Shown here piece after piece: positions 5,703 through 13,276 of a DNA stretch of 13,276 nt. The DNA is taken from the NCBI GenBank assembly GCA_947494405.1, contig CANLWQ010000021.1, forward strand, positions 1 to 13,276. The letters run 5' to 3'. Numbering within the stretch: the stretch's first letter is position 1; every line of letters begins with the position of its first letter. This stretch comes from Comamonadaceae bacterium. GTDB lineage: Bacteria; Pseudomonadota; Gammaproteobacteria; Burkholderiales; Burkholderiaceae_C. The position numbers and the translations under genes are program-made. The notes beneath the pieces are model-generated. The model saw only the letters and a program-made list of their open reading frames with translations. It was not told the origin of the DNA and did not search any database.

Positions 5703-7378
5703 GCTTGCAACGCATCAGCCTGCGTGACTTTGTCATTGTTCGCCAACTTGAACTTGAGTTTGGCGCGGGTTTTACTGTGCTCAGTGGCGAAACAGGCGCG
5801 GGCAAATCTATTTTGATTGATGCACTTCAACTGGTGCTGGGTGCGCGCGCTGAAGCCAGTGTGGTGCGTGAAGGTGCTGCGCGTAGCGAGTTGTGCGCTG
5901 AATTCTCTACCCCCGCGCATTTGCAAGCTTGGCTGCAAGACAATGGTTTTGAAGCAGCTGAAGACTTGCTGCTCAAGCGCAGTATCGATGCACAAGGCAA
6001 AAGCCGCGCTTGGATTAACGGCAGTCCAGCCACCGCCACCCAGCTGCGCGAAATTGGCGATCAACTGCTCGATATCCACGGCCAACATGCTTGGCAAAGC
6101 CTCACCCGCCCCAGCGCTGTTCGCGAGTTACTAGACGCTTATGCGCAAATACCAGCGCAGGCTTTGCAAACGCTGTGGGACGATTGGCGACAGAGTTTGC
6201 AAACCTTGGCGCATGCACGCGCAGCGCAAGACCAGCTGCAACAAGAGCGCGAGCGTTTGAGTTGGCAAATCAGTGAAGTCGACAAACTCTCGCCTGGCGA
6301 CGATGAATGGGACAACCTCAACGCCCAACACTCCCGCTTGTCGCACGCCCAATCGCTGATGGACGCGGCCCAAAGCGCCTTAGCCCATTTGCAAGAGGAA
6401 GACGCGGCGCACAGCCATTTGGCGCAGGCTGTGAAAGCTTTGCAAGAGCAGTCGGCTATAGAAACCCAATTCCAACAACTGGCCGACCAACTCAGCTCTG
6501 CGCTGGCACAAGCCGAAGATGCGGCCCACAGCTTGCAAGCTTGGTTGCGCCGCGCCGACCTAGACCCGCAAGGCTTGGCCGAACTCGATGCCCGCATGGG
6601 TTTGTGGGTGGCTTTGTCACGCCGCTACAAGCGCACGCCCCAAGAGTTGCCCGCGCTATATTTAGGTTGGCAGCAAGAGCTTGTCAAGCTAGACGCCGCA
6701 GCCGATTTGGCCGCACTTGAAACTGCAGAGCAAAAAGCCAAAAATGCTTTTATGGTGGAAGCCCGCAAAAGATCGCAAGCCCGTCAAAAATCCGCACCCA
6801 AGCTGGCGGCCAGCATCACCCAAGCCATGCAAAACCTGGGCATGCAAGGCGGTCAATTTCAAGTGCAATTGCAAGCTTTGGATGAACCTGCCAGCCATGG
6901 CTTGGAGGAAGTGCAGTTTTTGGTCGCCGGTCATGCCGGCAGCACGCCCAGACCTGTGGGCAAAGTGGCTTCTGGCGGTGAACTTTCACGTATCGCCTTG
7001 GCGATTGCGGTCACCACCAGCCAATTGGGAACGGCGCAAACCCTTATTTTTGACGAGGTTGACGCCGGTGTGGGCGGCGCTGTTGCCGAAACAGTAGGCC
7101 GCCTGATGAAGCAGCTGGGCAAAGACCGTCAGGTATTGGCTGTCACCCACTTGCCCCAAGTCGCTGCATGTGCAGACCACCATTGGGTGGTGTCCAAACA
7201 CGCCGACAAGTCGGGTGTGGCCAGTGTGGTCACGCCTGCTGAGGGTGAGCAACGGGTGGCAGAAATTGCGCGTATGTTGGGTGGTGAGCGGTTGTCGGAC
7301 ACGACCCACGCCCACGCCCGCGAAATGCTACAAGCCATGACCCAAGCCCCACCTAAACCCAAGGCAGCACGCGCATGA
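5699..7378 (+). CDS. recN: DNA repair protein RecN
   Basis: SMC-like ATPase that gathers and tethers DNA ends early in recombinational repair of double-strand breaks. At 559 residues it is close to E. coli RecN (553). Seen: Walker A GETGAGKS (30-37), then a long Ala/Gln-rich middle section with the heptad character of a coiled coil (roughly 155-370). The ABC signature ASGGELSR is at 424-431, Walker [11 protein letters not shown] at 448-457, and a [13 protein letters not shown] switch region follows. The ATG overlaps the nadK stop codon (ATGA), and its own TGA overlaps the rapZ ATG in the same way. No LexA-type CTGT-N8-ACAG box was seen in the 3' part of nadK, so SOS control is not shown by this window. 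Confidence 0.97.
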   Translation: MSLQRISLRDFVIVRQLELEFGAGFTVLSGETGAGKSILIDALQLVLGARAEASVVREGAARSELCAEFSTPAHLQAWLQDNGFEAAEDLLLKRSIDAQGKSRAWINGSPATATQLREIGDQLLDIHGQHAWQSLTRPSAVRELLDAYAQIPAQALQTLWDDWRQSLQTLAHARAAQDQLQQERERLSWQISEVDKLSPGDDEWDNLNAQHSRLSHAQSLMDAAQSALAHLQEEDAAHSHLAQAVKALQEQSAIETQFQQLADQLSSALAQAEDAAHSLQAWLRRADLDPQGLAELDARMGLWVALSRRYKRTPQELPALYLGWQQELVKLDAAADLAALETAEQKAKNAFMVEARKRSQARQKSAPKLAASITQAMQNLGMQGGQFQVQLQALDEPASHGLEEVQFLVAGHAGSTPRPVGKVASGGELSRIALAIAVTTSQLGTAQTLIFDEVDAGVGGAVAETVGRLMKQLGKDRQVLAVTHLPQVAACADHHWVVSKHADKSGVASVVTPAEGEQRVAEIARMLGGERLSDTTHAHAREMLQAMTQAPPKPKAARA

Positions 7379-8244
7379 ATCGCGAACTTATATTGATCAC
7401 CGGCATGTCGGGCTCTGGCAAATCGATTGCCTTGCATGCCTTGGAAGACGCTGGCTATTACTGCATAGACAATCTGCCGCCTGAATTGTTGCTGCCGTTT
7501 GTGCAACTGAAAGACCCCACACAGCAAACCAAGGTTGCTATCGCCATGGATGTGCGCAGCGCCCATGCATTGCATTTGGTACCCGCGCAGTTGATGCAGC
7601 TGCGAGATCAGCAAATCAACGTTCGCTTGCTGTTTTTAGATGCCAACACCGACACACTGGTGCACCGTTTTTCTGAGACACGGCGCAACCATCCTTTGTC
7701 ACGCACCGACTCAGGCGCTGCAGCATCCACCCTCGATTTGGCAGCGGCCATCGAACTCGAGCGAAAGCTTTTATCGGATTTGCGCGAAGAGTCGCACATC
7801 ATCGATACCAGTTTGTTGCGTGCAGGCAAGTTGCAAGACTACATCCACTCACTGGTGACTGCGCCCAGCGCTGAACTCACGCTGATGTTTGAATCCTTCG
7901 CTTTCAAACGTGGTATTCCGGTCCATGCAGACTTTGTGTTCGATGTGCGCATGTTGCCCAACCCGCATTACGAGCCCGAGCTCAAAGCGCTCACAGGCCG
8001 CGATACCGCTGTGGCTCAATGGCTGGCACAACTGGCGCCGGTGCAAAAAATGCAAACAGATATTTGCGACTTTTTAGACCAGTGGCTTCCCTCGTTGAAA
8101 AACGACCATCGCAGCTATGTGACTGTGGCCATTGGCTGCACCGGTGGACAACACCGCTCGGTGTTCTTGGTTGAAGCCCTGCACCAGCGCTTTAGCGGCA
8201 ACTGGGTCACTTTAAAGCGCCACCGAGAGCTCGATACGCTTTAA
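7375..8244 (+). CDS. rapZ: RNase adapter protein RapZ (YvcJ family nucleotide-binding protein)
   Basis: P-loop RNA-binding protein. In E. coli it presents the small RNA GlmZ to RNase E and so tunes glucosamine-6-phosphate synthase, i.e. cell-wall precursor supply. That exact role in this organism is inferred from the family. The 289-residue protein has Walker A GMSGSGKS (10-17), the conserved CIDNLP (30-35), and the C-terminal family blocks [19 protein letters not shown] (174-192), LPNPHY (194-199) and [12 protein letters not shown] (252-263), which belong to the RNA- and metabolite-binding C-terminal domain. It begins inside the recN stop (ATGA). In many proteobacteria rapZ sits near ptsN, hprK or rpoN; none is in this window. 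Its TAA overlaps the mutY stop on the other strand. Confidence 0.96.
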   Translation: MNRELILITGMSGSGKSIALHALEDAGYYCIDNLPPELLLPFVQLKDPTQQTKVAIAMDVRSAHALHLVPAQLMQLRDQQINVRLLFLDANTDTLVHRFSETRRNHPLSRTDSGAAASTLDLAAAIELERKLLSDLREESHIIDTSLLRAGKLQDYIHSLVTAPSAELTLMFESFAFKRGIPVHADFVFDVRMLPNPHYEPELKALTGRDTAVAQWLAQLAPVQKMQTDICDFLDQWLPSLKNDHRSYVTVAIGCTGGQHRSVFLVEALHQRFSGNWVTLKRHRELDTL

Positions 8245-9281
8245 GCCTGCAACAACTGACGAACGGGCGCGGGCAAACCTTTTGTTGGCCAGTCTTTGCT
8301 AGACCACCATTGGCCTGTACCCAAAATTTTCTCGCTACCCAGCACCAAGTGAGCGGCATGCAGATGCAAGTCTTTGTGGGTGAGCACATGCACGAAAGCC
8401 GGTGACCAAGTCACTTGGGTTTGAAGATGTTGGGGAAGCGAAACCAACAAGGCCTGCTCGCTGCTGAAAATCGGCGGGGTGTACAAACTGGCCCAGACAC
8501 CTTTAGGTGGGCGCTGCTGCAGCCAAGCCGCGCCGTCTTCTGTGCGCGCGCACAACAACCACATGGATTCAGCACTGCGCTTGAGCTTGCGAAGCTTGAC
8601 GGGGTACTGCGTGGCTTGGCCTTGCTTTTGTGCCACGCACAAGCCCAACATGGGGCAACGCTCGCAAGCGGGTCGGCTGCGACTGCACAAAGTGGCGCCC
8701 AAATCCATCATGCCTTGGGTGTAGGCGGGCATTTCTTTGTTGTGCTTGGGCAAAACCTGCTCGGCAATCTCCCACAAAGCTTTCTCATAGGCAGCTTGTG
8801 ACAAATCAAGGCCAAAGCCAAAGACCCGCGTCAGCACCCGTTTGACATTGCCATCCAATATCGCTTCGCGGTGACCAAAGCACAAGGACGCAACGGCGGC
8901 AGCGGTAGACGGGCCAATGCCTGGCAACTGCTGCAAAGCATGCTTGCTGGCTGGAAACACACCCGCATGTTCTTGCACCACCGCCTGCGCGCAGCGGTGC
9001 AAGTTGCGCGCTCGGCTGTAGTAACCCAGGCCACTCCACAGACCCAAAACCTCGTCGAGGCTGGCTTTTGCCAAATCGAAAACCGTGGGAAAGCGTTGTA
9101 AAAAATGGGTGTAGTAGCCCATCACCGTCACCACTTGGGTTTGCTGCAACATGATTTCTGACAGCCAAACCTTGTAGGGGTCGTTGCTGGCTTGCCAAGG
9201 CAAGTCATGCCTTCCGTACTGCTTTTGCCATGCCAGCAAGCGCTTGGCAAAACTGTCAGAGGCGTTCAAGGCTTTTGGCAT
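8241..9281 (-). CDS. mutY: A/G-specific adenine DNA glycosylase MutY
   Basis: Removes adenine mispaired with 8-oxoguanine, the second line of the GO repair system. In the 346-residue protein the helix-hairpin-helix region LPGIGPSTA (119-127) precedes catalytic D143 in [11 protein letters not shown]42 in [10 protein letters not shown] is the other catalytic acid. The [4Fe-4S] ligands C199, C206, C209 and C215 follow the C-x6-C-x2-C-x5-C pattern. The C-terminal NUDIX-like domain, used to sense 8-oxoG, is present (about 235-346). The usual FSH loop appears as LTH (300-302), keeping the histidine. I start at the ATG at 9281 (MPKALNAS). The open frame runs 23 codons further, but that part lies in the mutM 3' end and is unlike MutY. 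The start overlaps the mutM end by 16 nt, so translation is probably coupled to mutM. Confidence 0.96.
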   Translation of the reverse strand: MPKALNASDSFAKRLLAWQKQYGRHDLPWQASNDPYKVWLSEIMLQQTQVVTVMGYYTHFLQRFPTVFDLAKASLDEVLGLWSGLGYYSRARNLHRCAQAVVQEHAGVFPASKHALQQLPGIGPSTAAAVASLCFGHREAILDGNVKRVLTRVFGFGLDLSQAAYEKALWEIAEQVLPKHNKEMPAYTQGMMDLGATLCSRSRPACERCPMLGLCVAQKQGQATQYPVKLRKLKRSAESMWLLCARTEDGAAWLQQRPPKGVWASLYTPPIFSSEQALLVSLPQHLQTQVTWSPAFVHVLTHKDLHLHAAHLVLGSEKILGTGQWWSSKDWPTKGLPAPVRQLLQA

Positions 9282-10081
9282 TGTGGGCAGTAAAAAGTGG
9301 AACGCTGACCCTGCACCAAACGCTTGATGGGCGTGGCGCAAACACGGCAAGCTTGGCCTGCGCGGTCGTAAACCATGGCTTGCAATTGGAAATAGCCGTT
9401 TTGTCCCTGGGCGTTGGAGAAGTCGCGCAAGCTGCTGCCGCCTTGGGCGACAGCAGCCAGCAGCACTTGCTTGATAGCCGTGTGAAGTTTGAAGGCGCGA
9501 GGCTTGCTAAGACGCGCAGCGCGGGTGGTCGGGCGAATGCCAGCCATGAACAGCGCTTCGCTGGCGTAAATATTTCCCACACCCACCACAATACCGCCGG
9601 CCAACAGCAAGGGCTTGATGGCTGTTGAGCGAGTCTTTAAGGCTTTGGCAAACAACTCTGGCGTGAAACTGTCCTCTAAAGGCTCTACACCTAAATGCCC
9701 TAGCAACTTTTGAGCAACCGGACTGTTTTGGCTTTCTGCATAAACCACAGCCCCGAACCGCCTGGGATCATGTAAGCGCAACAAGCCCTTGTCGGTGAGG
9801 CAGTCGAAATGGTCATGCACACCCGGCGGGGACAAGGCTTGGCCAAAAGACAAAGACCCGGACATGCCAAGGTGAATCAACAACAGGCCTTGGCTTAAAT
9901 CGAGCAACAAGTACTTGCCGCGGCGGCGCACGCCCAACACTTGACGGCCTTGCAAGCCAGAGACGCTGCAACCCAAGGGCCAACGCAAGGCCTTGCCCAT
10001 GGCCACATTCAAAACCTGCGCGCCGGCAATCCGTGAGGCAAAACTCAGGCGCGTAACTTCAACTTCAGGTAATTCGGGCAT
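9266..10081 (-). CDS. mutM: Formamidopyrimidine-DNA glycosylase MutM (Fpg)
   Basis: Bifunctional glycosylase/AP lyase that cuts out 8-oxoguanine paired with cytosine and formamidopyrimidines. The 271 residues match the family. The start is fixed by chemistry: the mature enzyme needs Pro2 as nucleophile and Glu3, and the ATG at 10081 gives MPELPEVE. Also seen are K56 (RRGKYLLL), the intercalation residues M73 (HLGMSG) with R109 and F110 (DPRRFG), and [10 protein letters not shown] (167-176). The C-terminal zinc finger has C245, C248, C265 and C268, with the lesion-contacting R260. No Shine-Dalgarno is visible before the ATG. It overlaps mutY by 16 nt, so both 8-oxoG enzymes would come from one message. 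Divergent from the TPR gene with 39 bp between the two start codons. Confidence 0.97.
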   Translation of the reverse strand: MPELPEVEVTRLSFASRIAGAQVLNVAMGKALRWPLGCSVSGLQGRQVLGVRRRGKYLLLDLSQGLLLIHLGMSGSLSFGQALSPPGVHDHFDCLTDKGLLRLHDPRRFGAVVYAESQNSPVAQKLLGHLGVEPLEDSFTPELFAKALKTRSTAIKPLLLAGGIVVGVGNIYASEALFMAGIRPTTRAARLSKPRAFKLHTAIKQVLLAAVAQGGSSLRDFSNAQGQNGYFQLQAMVYDRAGQACRVCATPIKRLVQGQRSTFYCPQCQKP

Positions 10082-10120
10082 GGCAAGCAGACTAAGTAAT
10101 GCTGCGATTATCATTCGCTG

Positions 10121-11884
10121 ATGAACTCTTACCTTCGCATCAACGAACTGCACAGTGCTTTGCTAGCTGGTGCCGCCACCTTTGCTTTGATTGGCTCTCC
10201 TGTTCACACAGCTTGGGCGCAGCAAGCACCCACGCCCAGCGAGACTGGGTCTGCGGCTGTTAAGAACTCCAATTTGAGTGCCGAATGGTTGATGTTGATT
10301 TTGCTGGGTGAGATGCAAATCACCCAGGGCGACCCCAGCGCTGGCTTCTCCATGATTTTTGAAGCCGCACGCAAAAGCGGTGACCCTGCTCTTTACAAAC
10401 GTGCAGTTGAGGTGGCCTTGGCTGCACGTTCAGGCACCTCAGCTCTTGAAAGCGCCAAAGCTTGGAAAAAAGCGCACCCCACATCGCAAGAAGCCAACAG
10501 CTATGTGTTGCAAATTCAAATTGCATTGAATCAGGTGGTTGAAAGTGTCACCACTTTGCGCTCTAGCATCAGTTTGCTTCCCCCAGAGCAACAAGCCGCC
10601 GCCATCATGGGCGTGCCGCAAATTTATTCTCAAGTCAAAGACAAAGAACTGGCCAATGCGGTGGTTGAGCAAGCGCTCAACCCCTTTACCAGCCAAGAAA
10701 GCACAGCGGGGGTCACCTGGACCACGATTGGCCGTATGCGGATTTTGGCCAAGAAACTGCCCCAAGCCATGGAAGCCGCGAAATTAGCTTTGGCCAAATC
10801 GCCAGACGCCCCCGAACCCGCCATGCTGGCGTTGGAGTTGTTCTCGCTGGGTGAATCGCAGGCCGAAGACATGGTTCTCAAGGCCTTGGAAAAAGTAGGC
10901 CAACAAGGCCTGCAACTCAGCTATGCAAGAGTACTGATAGACAACCAGCGCCTCAACGACGCCTTGGTTCAATTGAAAAAACTCTCCCAAGACATGCCTG
11001 ATTTTTCCGATGTTTGGCTGCTGTTGGGCGCAGTACAAATCGAGCAAGCTCAAGACACCGATGCCAAAGCATCGTTGCTGCGGTTTTTAGATTTAGAAAA
11101 AGAAAAACAAGAAGTTCGCGGCCTGTCGCAGGCTTACTTGATGCTTTCCCAAATCGAGCTCAGAGCCAAAAACAGTGCGCAAGCCGAATCGTGGCTCAAC
11201 AAAATTGACGACCCTGAACAACTGACGCAAGTCCAAGTGCAAAGAGCCAACCTGCTCGCCAGCAAAGGCGACCTCAACAAAGCCCGCGCCCTGATTGCCC
11301 AGTTGCCCACCAACACCCCGCAAGCCAAGCGCGGGCGCTTGCAAGCTGAAGTCAAGTTACTGCGTGACTACAAAAAATACGACGACGCCTACCAAGTGTT
11401 ACTCAAAGCCAGCAAGGAAGAAGCTGACGACCTCGACTTGCGCTACGAAGTCGCCATGATGGCTGAAAAATTGGGCCGACTCGATGAGATGGAAAAACTT
11501 TTGCGCAGCATCATTGAGGCCAAACCCGACTACCAACATGCTTACAACGCTTTGGGGTTCTCTTTGGCGGATCGCAATTTGCGTTTACCCGAGGCCAGAG
11601 AACTGATTGTCAAAGCCCTTGAATTTGCCCCAGAAGACCCGTTCATCGTCGACAGTTTGGGCTGGGTGGAATTTCGCATGGGCAACAAACTCTCGGCTTT
11701 GGCTATTTTGGAGCGCGCCTATAACAACCGGCCAGATGTGGAAATAGCCGTCCATTTAGGTGAAGTGCACTGGAGCTTGGGGCAGCAAGACAAGGCCCGC
11801 AAAATTTGGCGCGATGCCATGCGCATTGACCAAAACAACGAACTTTTGCAACAAACCCTCAAGCGCTTGAAAGTCAAACTCTGA
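10121..11884 (+). CDS. Secreted tetratricopeptide-repeat protein between mutM and lolB
   Basis: 587 residues. An N-terminal signal peptide (hydrophobic 13-26, probable cleavage after A33 in HTAWA-QQ) points to export. Little follows but helical repeats; the clearest TPR units lie at about 474-580, with [22 protein letters not shown] and [10 protein letters not shown] as the typical alternating Leu/Gly/Ala patterns. No catalytic motif is seen. TPR proteins act as protein-protein scaffolds. From its export signal and from sitting directly before lolB (stop and start share TGATG), a role in outer-membrane assembly or envelope maintenance is plausible but unproven. I recall the same order (mutM, TPR gene, lolB, ispE) in other Burkholderiales. 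The ATG at 10121 has no clear Shine-Dalgarno; no better in-frame start was found. No established gene name. Confidence 0.92.
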   Translation: MNSYLRINELHSALLAGAATFALIGSPVHTAWAQQAPTPSETGSAAVKNSNLSAEWLMLILLGEMQITQGDPSAGFSMIFEAARKSGDPALYKRAVEVALAARSGTSALESAKAWKKAHPTSQEANSYVLQIQIALNQVVESVTTLRSSISLLPPEQQAAAIMGVPQIYSQVKDKELANAVVEQALNPFTSQESTAGVTWTTIGRMRILAKKLPQAMEAAKLALAKSPDAPEPAMLALELFSLGESQAEDMVLKALEKVGQQGLQLSYARVLIDNQRLNDALVQLKKLSQDMPDFSDVWLLLGAVQIEQAQDTDAKASLLRFLDLEKEKQEVRGLSQAYLMLSQIELRAKNSAQAESWLNKIDDPEQLTQVQVQRANLLASKGDLNKARALIAQLPTNTPQAKRGRLQAEVKLLRDYKKYDDAYQVLLKASKEEADDLDLRYEVAMMAEKLGRLDEMEKLLRSIIEAKPDYQHAYNALGFSLADRNLRLPEARELIVKALEFAPEDPFIVDSLGWVEFRMGNKLSALAILERAYNNRPDVEIAVHLGEVHWSLGQQDKARKIWRDAMRIDQNNELLQQTLKRLKVKL

Positions 11885-12402
11885 TGTTTGCGCGCAAAAT
11901 GGGCTGGCACGCTCTGAGCGCTGCCATGCTTGTTTTGCTCAGCGCGTGTGCCCACTCCCCTCGTCAAGCGGCAAACAGCACCTCCAGCGCGACGCTCATG
12001 GGTCATTGGGAAGGCCGCCTGACCATGCGGGTAGCCAAAAATCCCCCCGAACAATTCAGCACAGCGTTCGAGATGTCTGGCCACGCCGAACAAGGTCAAC
12101 TTCAGTTGCTCTCGCCTTTGGGTACCACCTTGGCTGTGGTGCGCTGGAACCCCCAAGGCGCAAGCCTGCAGCAAAGCAACGACATCCAGCAATTTGCCTC
12201 CATGGATGAACTGACCCAAAGCCTCACAGGTGCTGCCTTGCCTCTGCCGCAGTTGTTGATTTGGTTAGACCGTGCCGGCCCTGCGGTTGCTGGATGGCAA
12301 ATCAAAGCCGAAGTGTTGAAAAATGGCCGCCGCGTATTGGCCGAACGCCAGCAACCCCTGCCAGCCTTGCAGCTGACCTTGCTGCTAGACCCCCCATCTT
12401 GA
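11884..12402 (+). CDS. lolB: Outer-membrane lipoprotein insertion protein LolB
   Basis: Lipoprotein that receives other lipoproteins from the periplasmic carrier LolA and inserts them in the inner leaflet of the outer membrane. Signal peptide [20 protein letters not shown] ends in lipobox LSAC with lipidation cysteine C22; Ala follows, so there is no Asp+2 inner-membrane retention. LolB-like blocks are HWEGRLTMRV (41-50), GQLQLLSPLGTTLAVVRW (71-88) and ALPLPQLLIWL (118-128). The predicted protein is 172 residues, shorter than E. coli LolB (about 207 as precursor), and sequence similarity in this family is generally low, so the name rests partly on position between a TPR gene and ispE. The ATG overlaps the upstream stop by one base. 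A DUF-type lipoprotein with a LolA/LolB fold is the alternative. Confidence 0.87.
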   Translation: MFARKMGWHALSAAMLVLLSACAHSPRQAANSTSSATLMGHWEGRLTMRVAKNPPEQFSTAFEMSGHAEQGQLQLLSPLGTTLAVVRWNPQGASLQQSNDIQQFASMDELTQSLTGAALPLPQLLIWLDRAGPAVAGWQIKAEVLKNGRRVLAERQQPLPALQLTLLLDPPS

Positions 12403-12415
12403 ATCTTGTAAAGCC

Positions 12416-13261
12416 ATGCAGTTCCTACACAACGTCCCTGCACCCGCCAAGCTGAATTTGTTTTTGCACGTCACTGACCGTCGCGCCGATGGCTATCACT
12501 TGCTGCAATCTGCGTTCATGTTGATTGATTGGTGGGATGAGTTGCACTTTGATTTGCGAGAAGACGCTCAATTGCTACGCATAGACCTGAGCACGCCATT
12601 ACCTGAACTCGACCTGAGCTTGCAGGCGGCCCAAGCGTTGCAACAGGCCAGCGGCACCACCCAAGGAGCGCTGATTCGGGTGAAAAAAAACCTGCCTGCT
12701 GAAGCCGGTTTAGGCGGAGGTTCTTCAGACGCGGCCACCACTTTGCTGGCCTTGAACCGACTCTGGGGGCTGAACTGGCCACTCTCACGCTTGCTCCCCT
12801 TGGGGGCAAGCTTGGGTGCAGACGTCCCTTTTTTCCTAGGTGGTCGCAACGCCTGGGTTCAAGGTATTGGCGAAAAACTCCAAGCCATCGATCTGCCGGC
12901 GGCGAGGTTTGTGGTGCTTAAACCGCAGCAAGGCCTGTCCACCGCCAAGATTTTTCAAGACCCAGGGCTGGTTCGCGATACGCAGCCTGCTACAATGGCC
13001 GACTTTGCTGCACAGCCTTACGCCTTCGGGCGCAATGACTTGCAAGCCGTTGCCCAAAGACTGTGTCCCGAGGTTTCCCAAGCCCTGCATTGGCTGGAAA
13101 ACCAAGGTTTACATCCCAAGATGACGGGTTCAGGTAGCGCGGTGTTTGCCAAAATCGAGTCTTCGACGGTGTTAGCCCACCCTCCCGAAGGATGGATTTT
13201 GCAAATATGCAGTAATTTGGAGGTTCATCCTTTGCACCGATGGGTCTCCTGCGACGATTAA
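12416..13261 (+). CDS. ispE: 4-diphosphocytidyl-2-C-methyl-D-erythritol kinase IspE
   Basis: GHMP-superfamily kinase, fourth committed step of the MEP (non-mevalonate) route to isopentenyl diphosphate: it phosphorylates CDP-methylerythritol at the 2-hydroxyl using ATP. The 281-residue length is normal. Motifs: PAPAKLNLFLHV (8-19) with catalytic Lys12, DGYHLLQS (25-32), the ATP loop LPAEAGLGGGSSDAA (93-107), GADVPFFL (134-141) with catalytic Asp136, and the C-terminal MTGSGSAVF (236-244). The start ATG lies 13 nt after the lolB stop, without a strong Shine-Dalgarno. An A8 run at 12683-12690 within the gene could be prone to slippage. Complete; only 15 bases follow before the window ends. Confidence 0.97.
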   Translation: MQFLHNVPAPAKLNLFLHVTDRRADGYHLLQSAFMLIDWWDELHFDLREDAQLLRIDLSTPLPELDLSLQAAQALQQASGTTQGALIRVKKNLPAEAGLGGGSSDAATTLLALNRLWGLNWPLSRLLPLGASLGADVPFFLGGRNAWVQGIGEKLQAIDLPAARFVVLKPQQGLSTAKIFQDPGLVRDTQPATMADFAAQPYAFGRNDLQAVAQRLCPEVSQALHWLENQGLHPKMTGSGSAVFAKIESSTVLAHPPEGWILQICSNLEVHPLHRWVSCDD

Positions 13262-13276
13262 CTGGAAGCGTGTTGA

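Noticed and set aside
6307..6720. 137-codon plus-strand frame inside recN
   Set aside because: Out-of-frame shadow; Arg/Pro-rich product and no start signal.
9230..9628. 132-codon plus-strand frame over mutM/mutY
   Set aside because: Shadow of mutM, whose zinc finger and catalytic residues are intact on the minus strand.
12992..12997. ACAATG/TACAAT-like hexamer within ispE as internal promoter
   Set aside because: Inside a conserved coding frame with no matching -35 at a proper distance.
13232..13260. TTGCAC and CGATTA 17 bp apart at the ispE end, a possible promoter for the next gene
   Set aside because: The -10 match is poor and the downstream gene is outside the window.
1..13276. CRISPR arrays, insertion sequences, phage genes
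   Set aside because: No spaced identical repeats, transposase, integrase or phage-type proteins are visible on either strand.

Overview
The window is a chromosomal segment of a betaproteobacterium. The order of the housekeeping genes (hrcA divergent from nadK-recN-rapZ, then mutM-mutY divergent from a TPR gene-lolB-ispE) and the protein sequences point to Burkholderiales, most likely a Comamonadaceae-type organism (Rhodoferax/Limnohabitans-like). The genus is an inference from gene order and residue patterns; no database was searched.

Left end (1-806): the 5' part of a branched-chain amino acid ABC permease gene (livH, minus strand, cut by the window edge), about 300 bases without a gene that hold two inverted repeats, then a terminator and a CAU-anticodon tRNA, both on the minus strand. 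The tRNA looks like the lysidine-type tRNA-Ile2 rather than tRNA-Met.

Accessory island (822-3591, minus strand): two overlapping genes. The first encodes a 759-residue protein with two TerB-like domains, a long low-complexity linker with two kinds of internal repeat, one membrane segment and a small periplasmic domain. The second encodes a lipoprotein. In both proteins two cysteines lie exactly 121 residues apart, the second next to a Lys-Pro-Trp near the C-terminus. This pair is the least conventional part of the window and the best candidate for an undescribed envelope-spanning stress or signalling module. Sampled lines here are clearly more AT-rich than the recN region.

Centre (3592-8244): an AT-rich gap with a possible hrcA terminator, the heat-shock repressor gene hrcA (minus), and a tightly coupled plus-strand run nadK-recN-rapZ in which successive genes share ATGA stop/start overlaps.

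Right (8241-13276): the 8-oxoguanine repair pair mutM-mutY (minus, 16-nt overlap; mutY converges on rapZ with stop codons sharing a TTAA), then a divergent plus-strand run of a secreted TPR protein gene, lolB (outer-membrane lipoprotein insertion) and ispE (isoprenoid precursor synthesis). The last 15 bases hold nothing recognisable.
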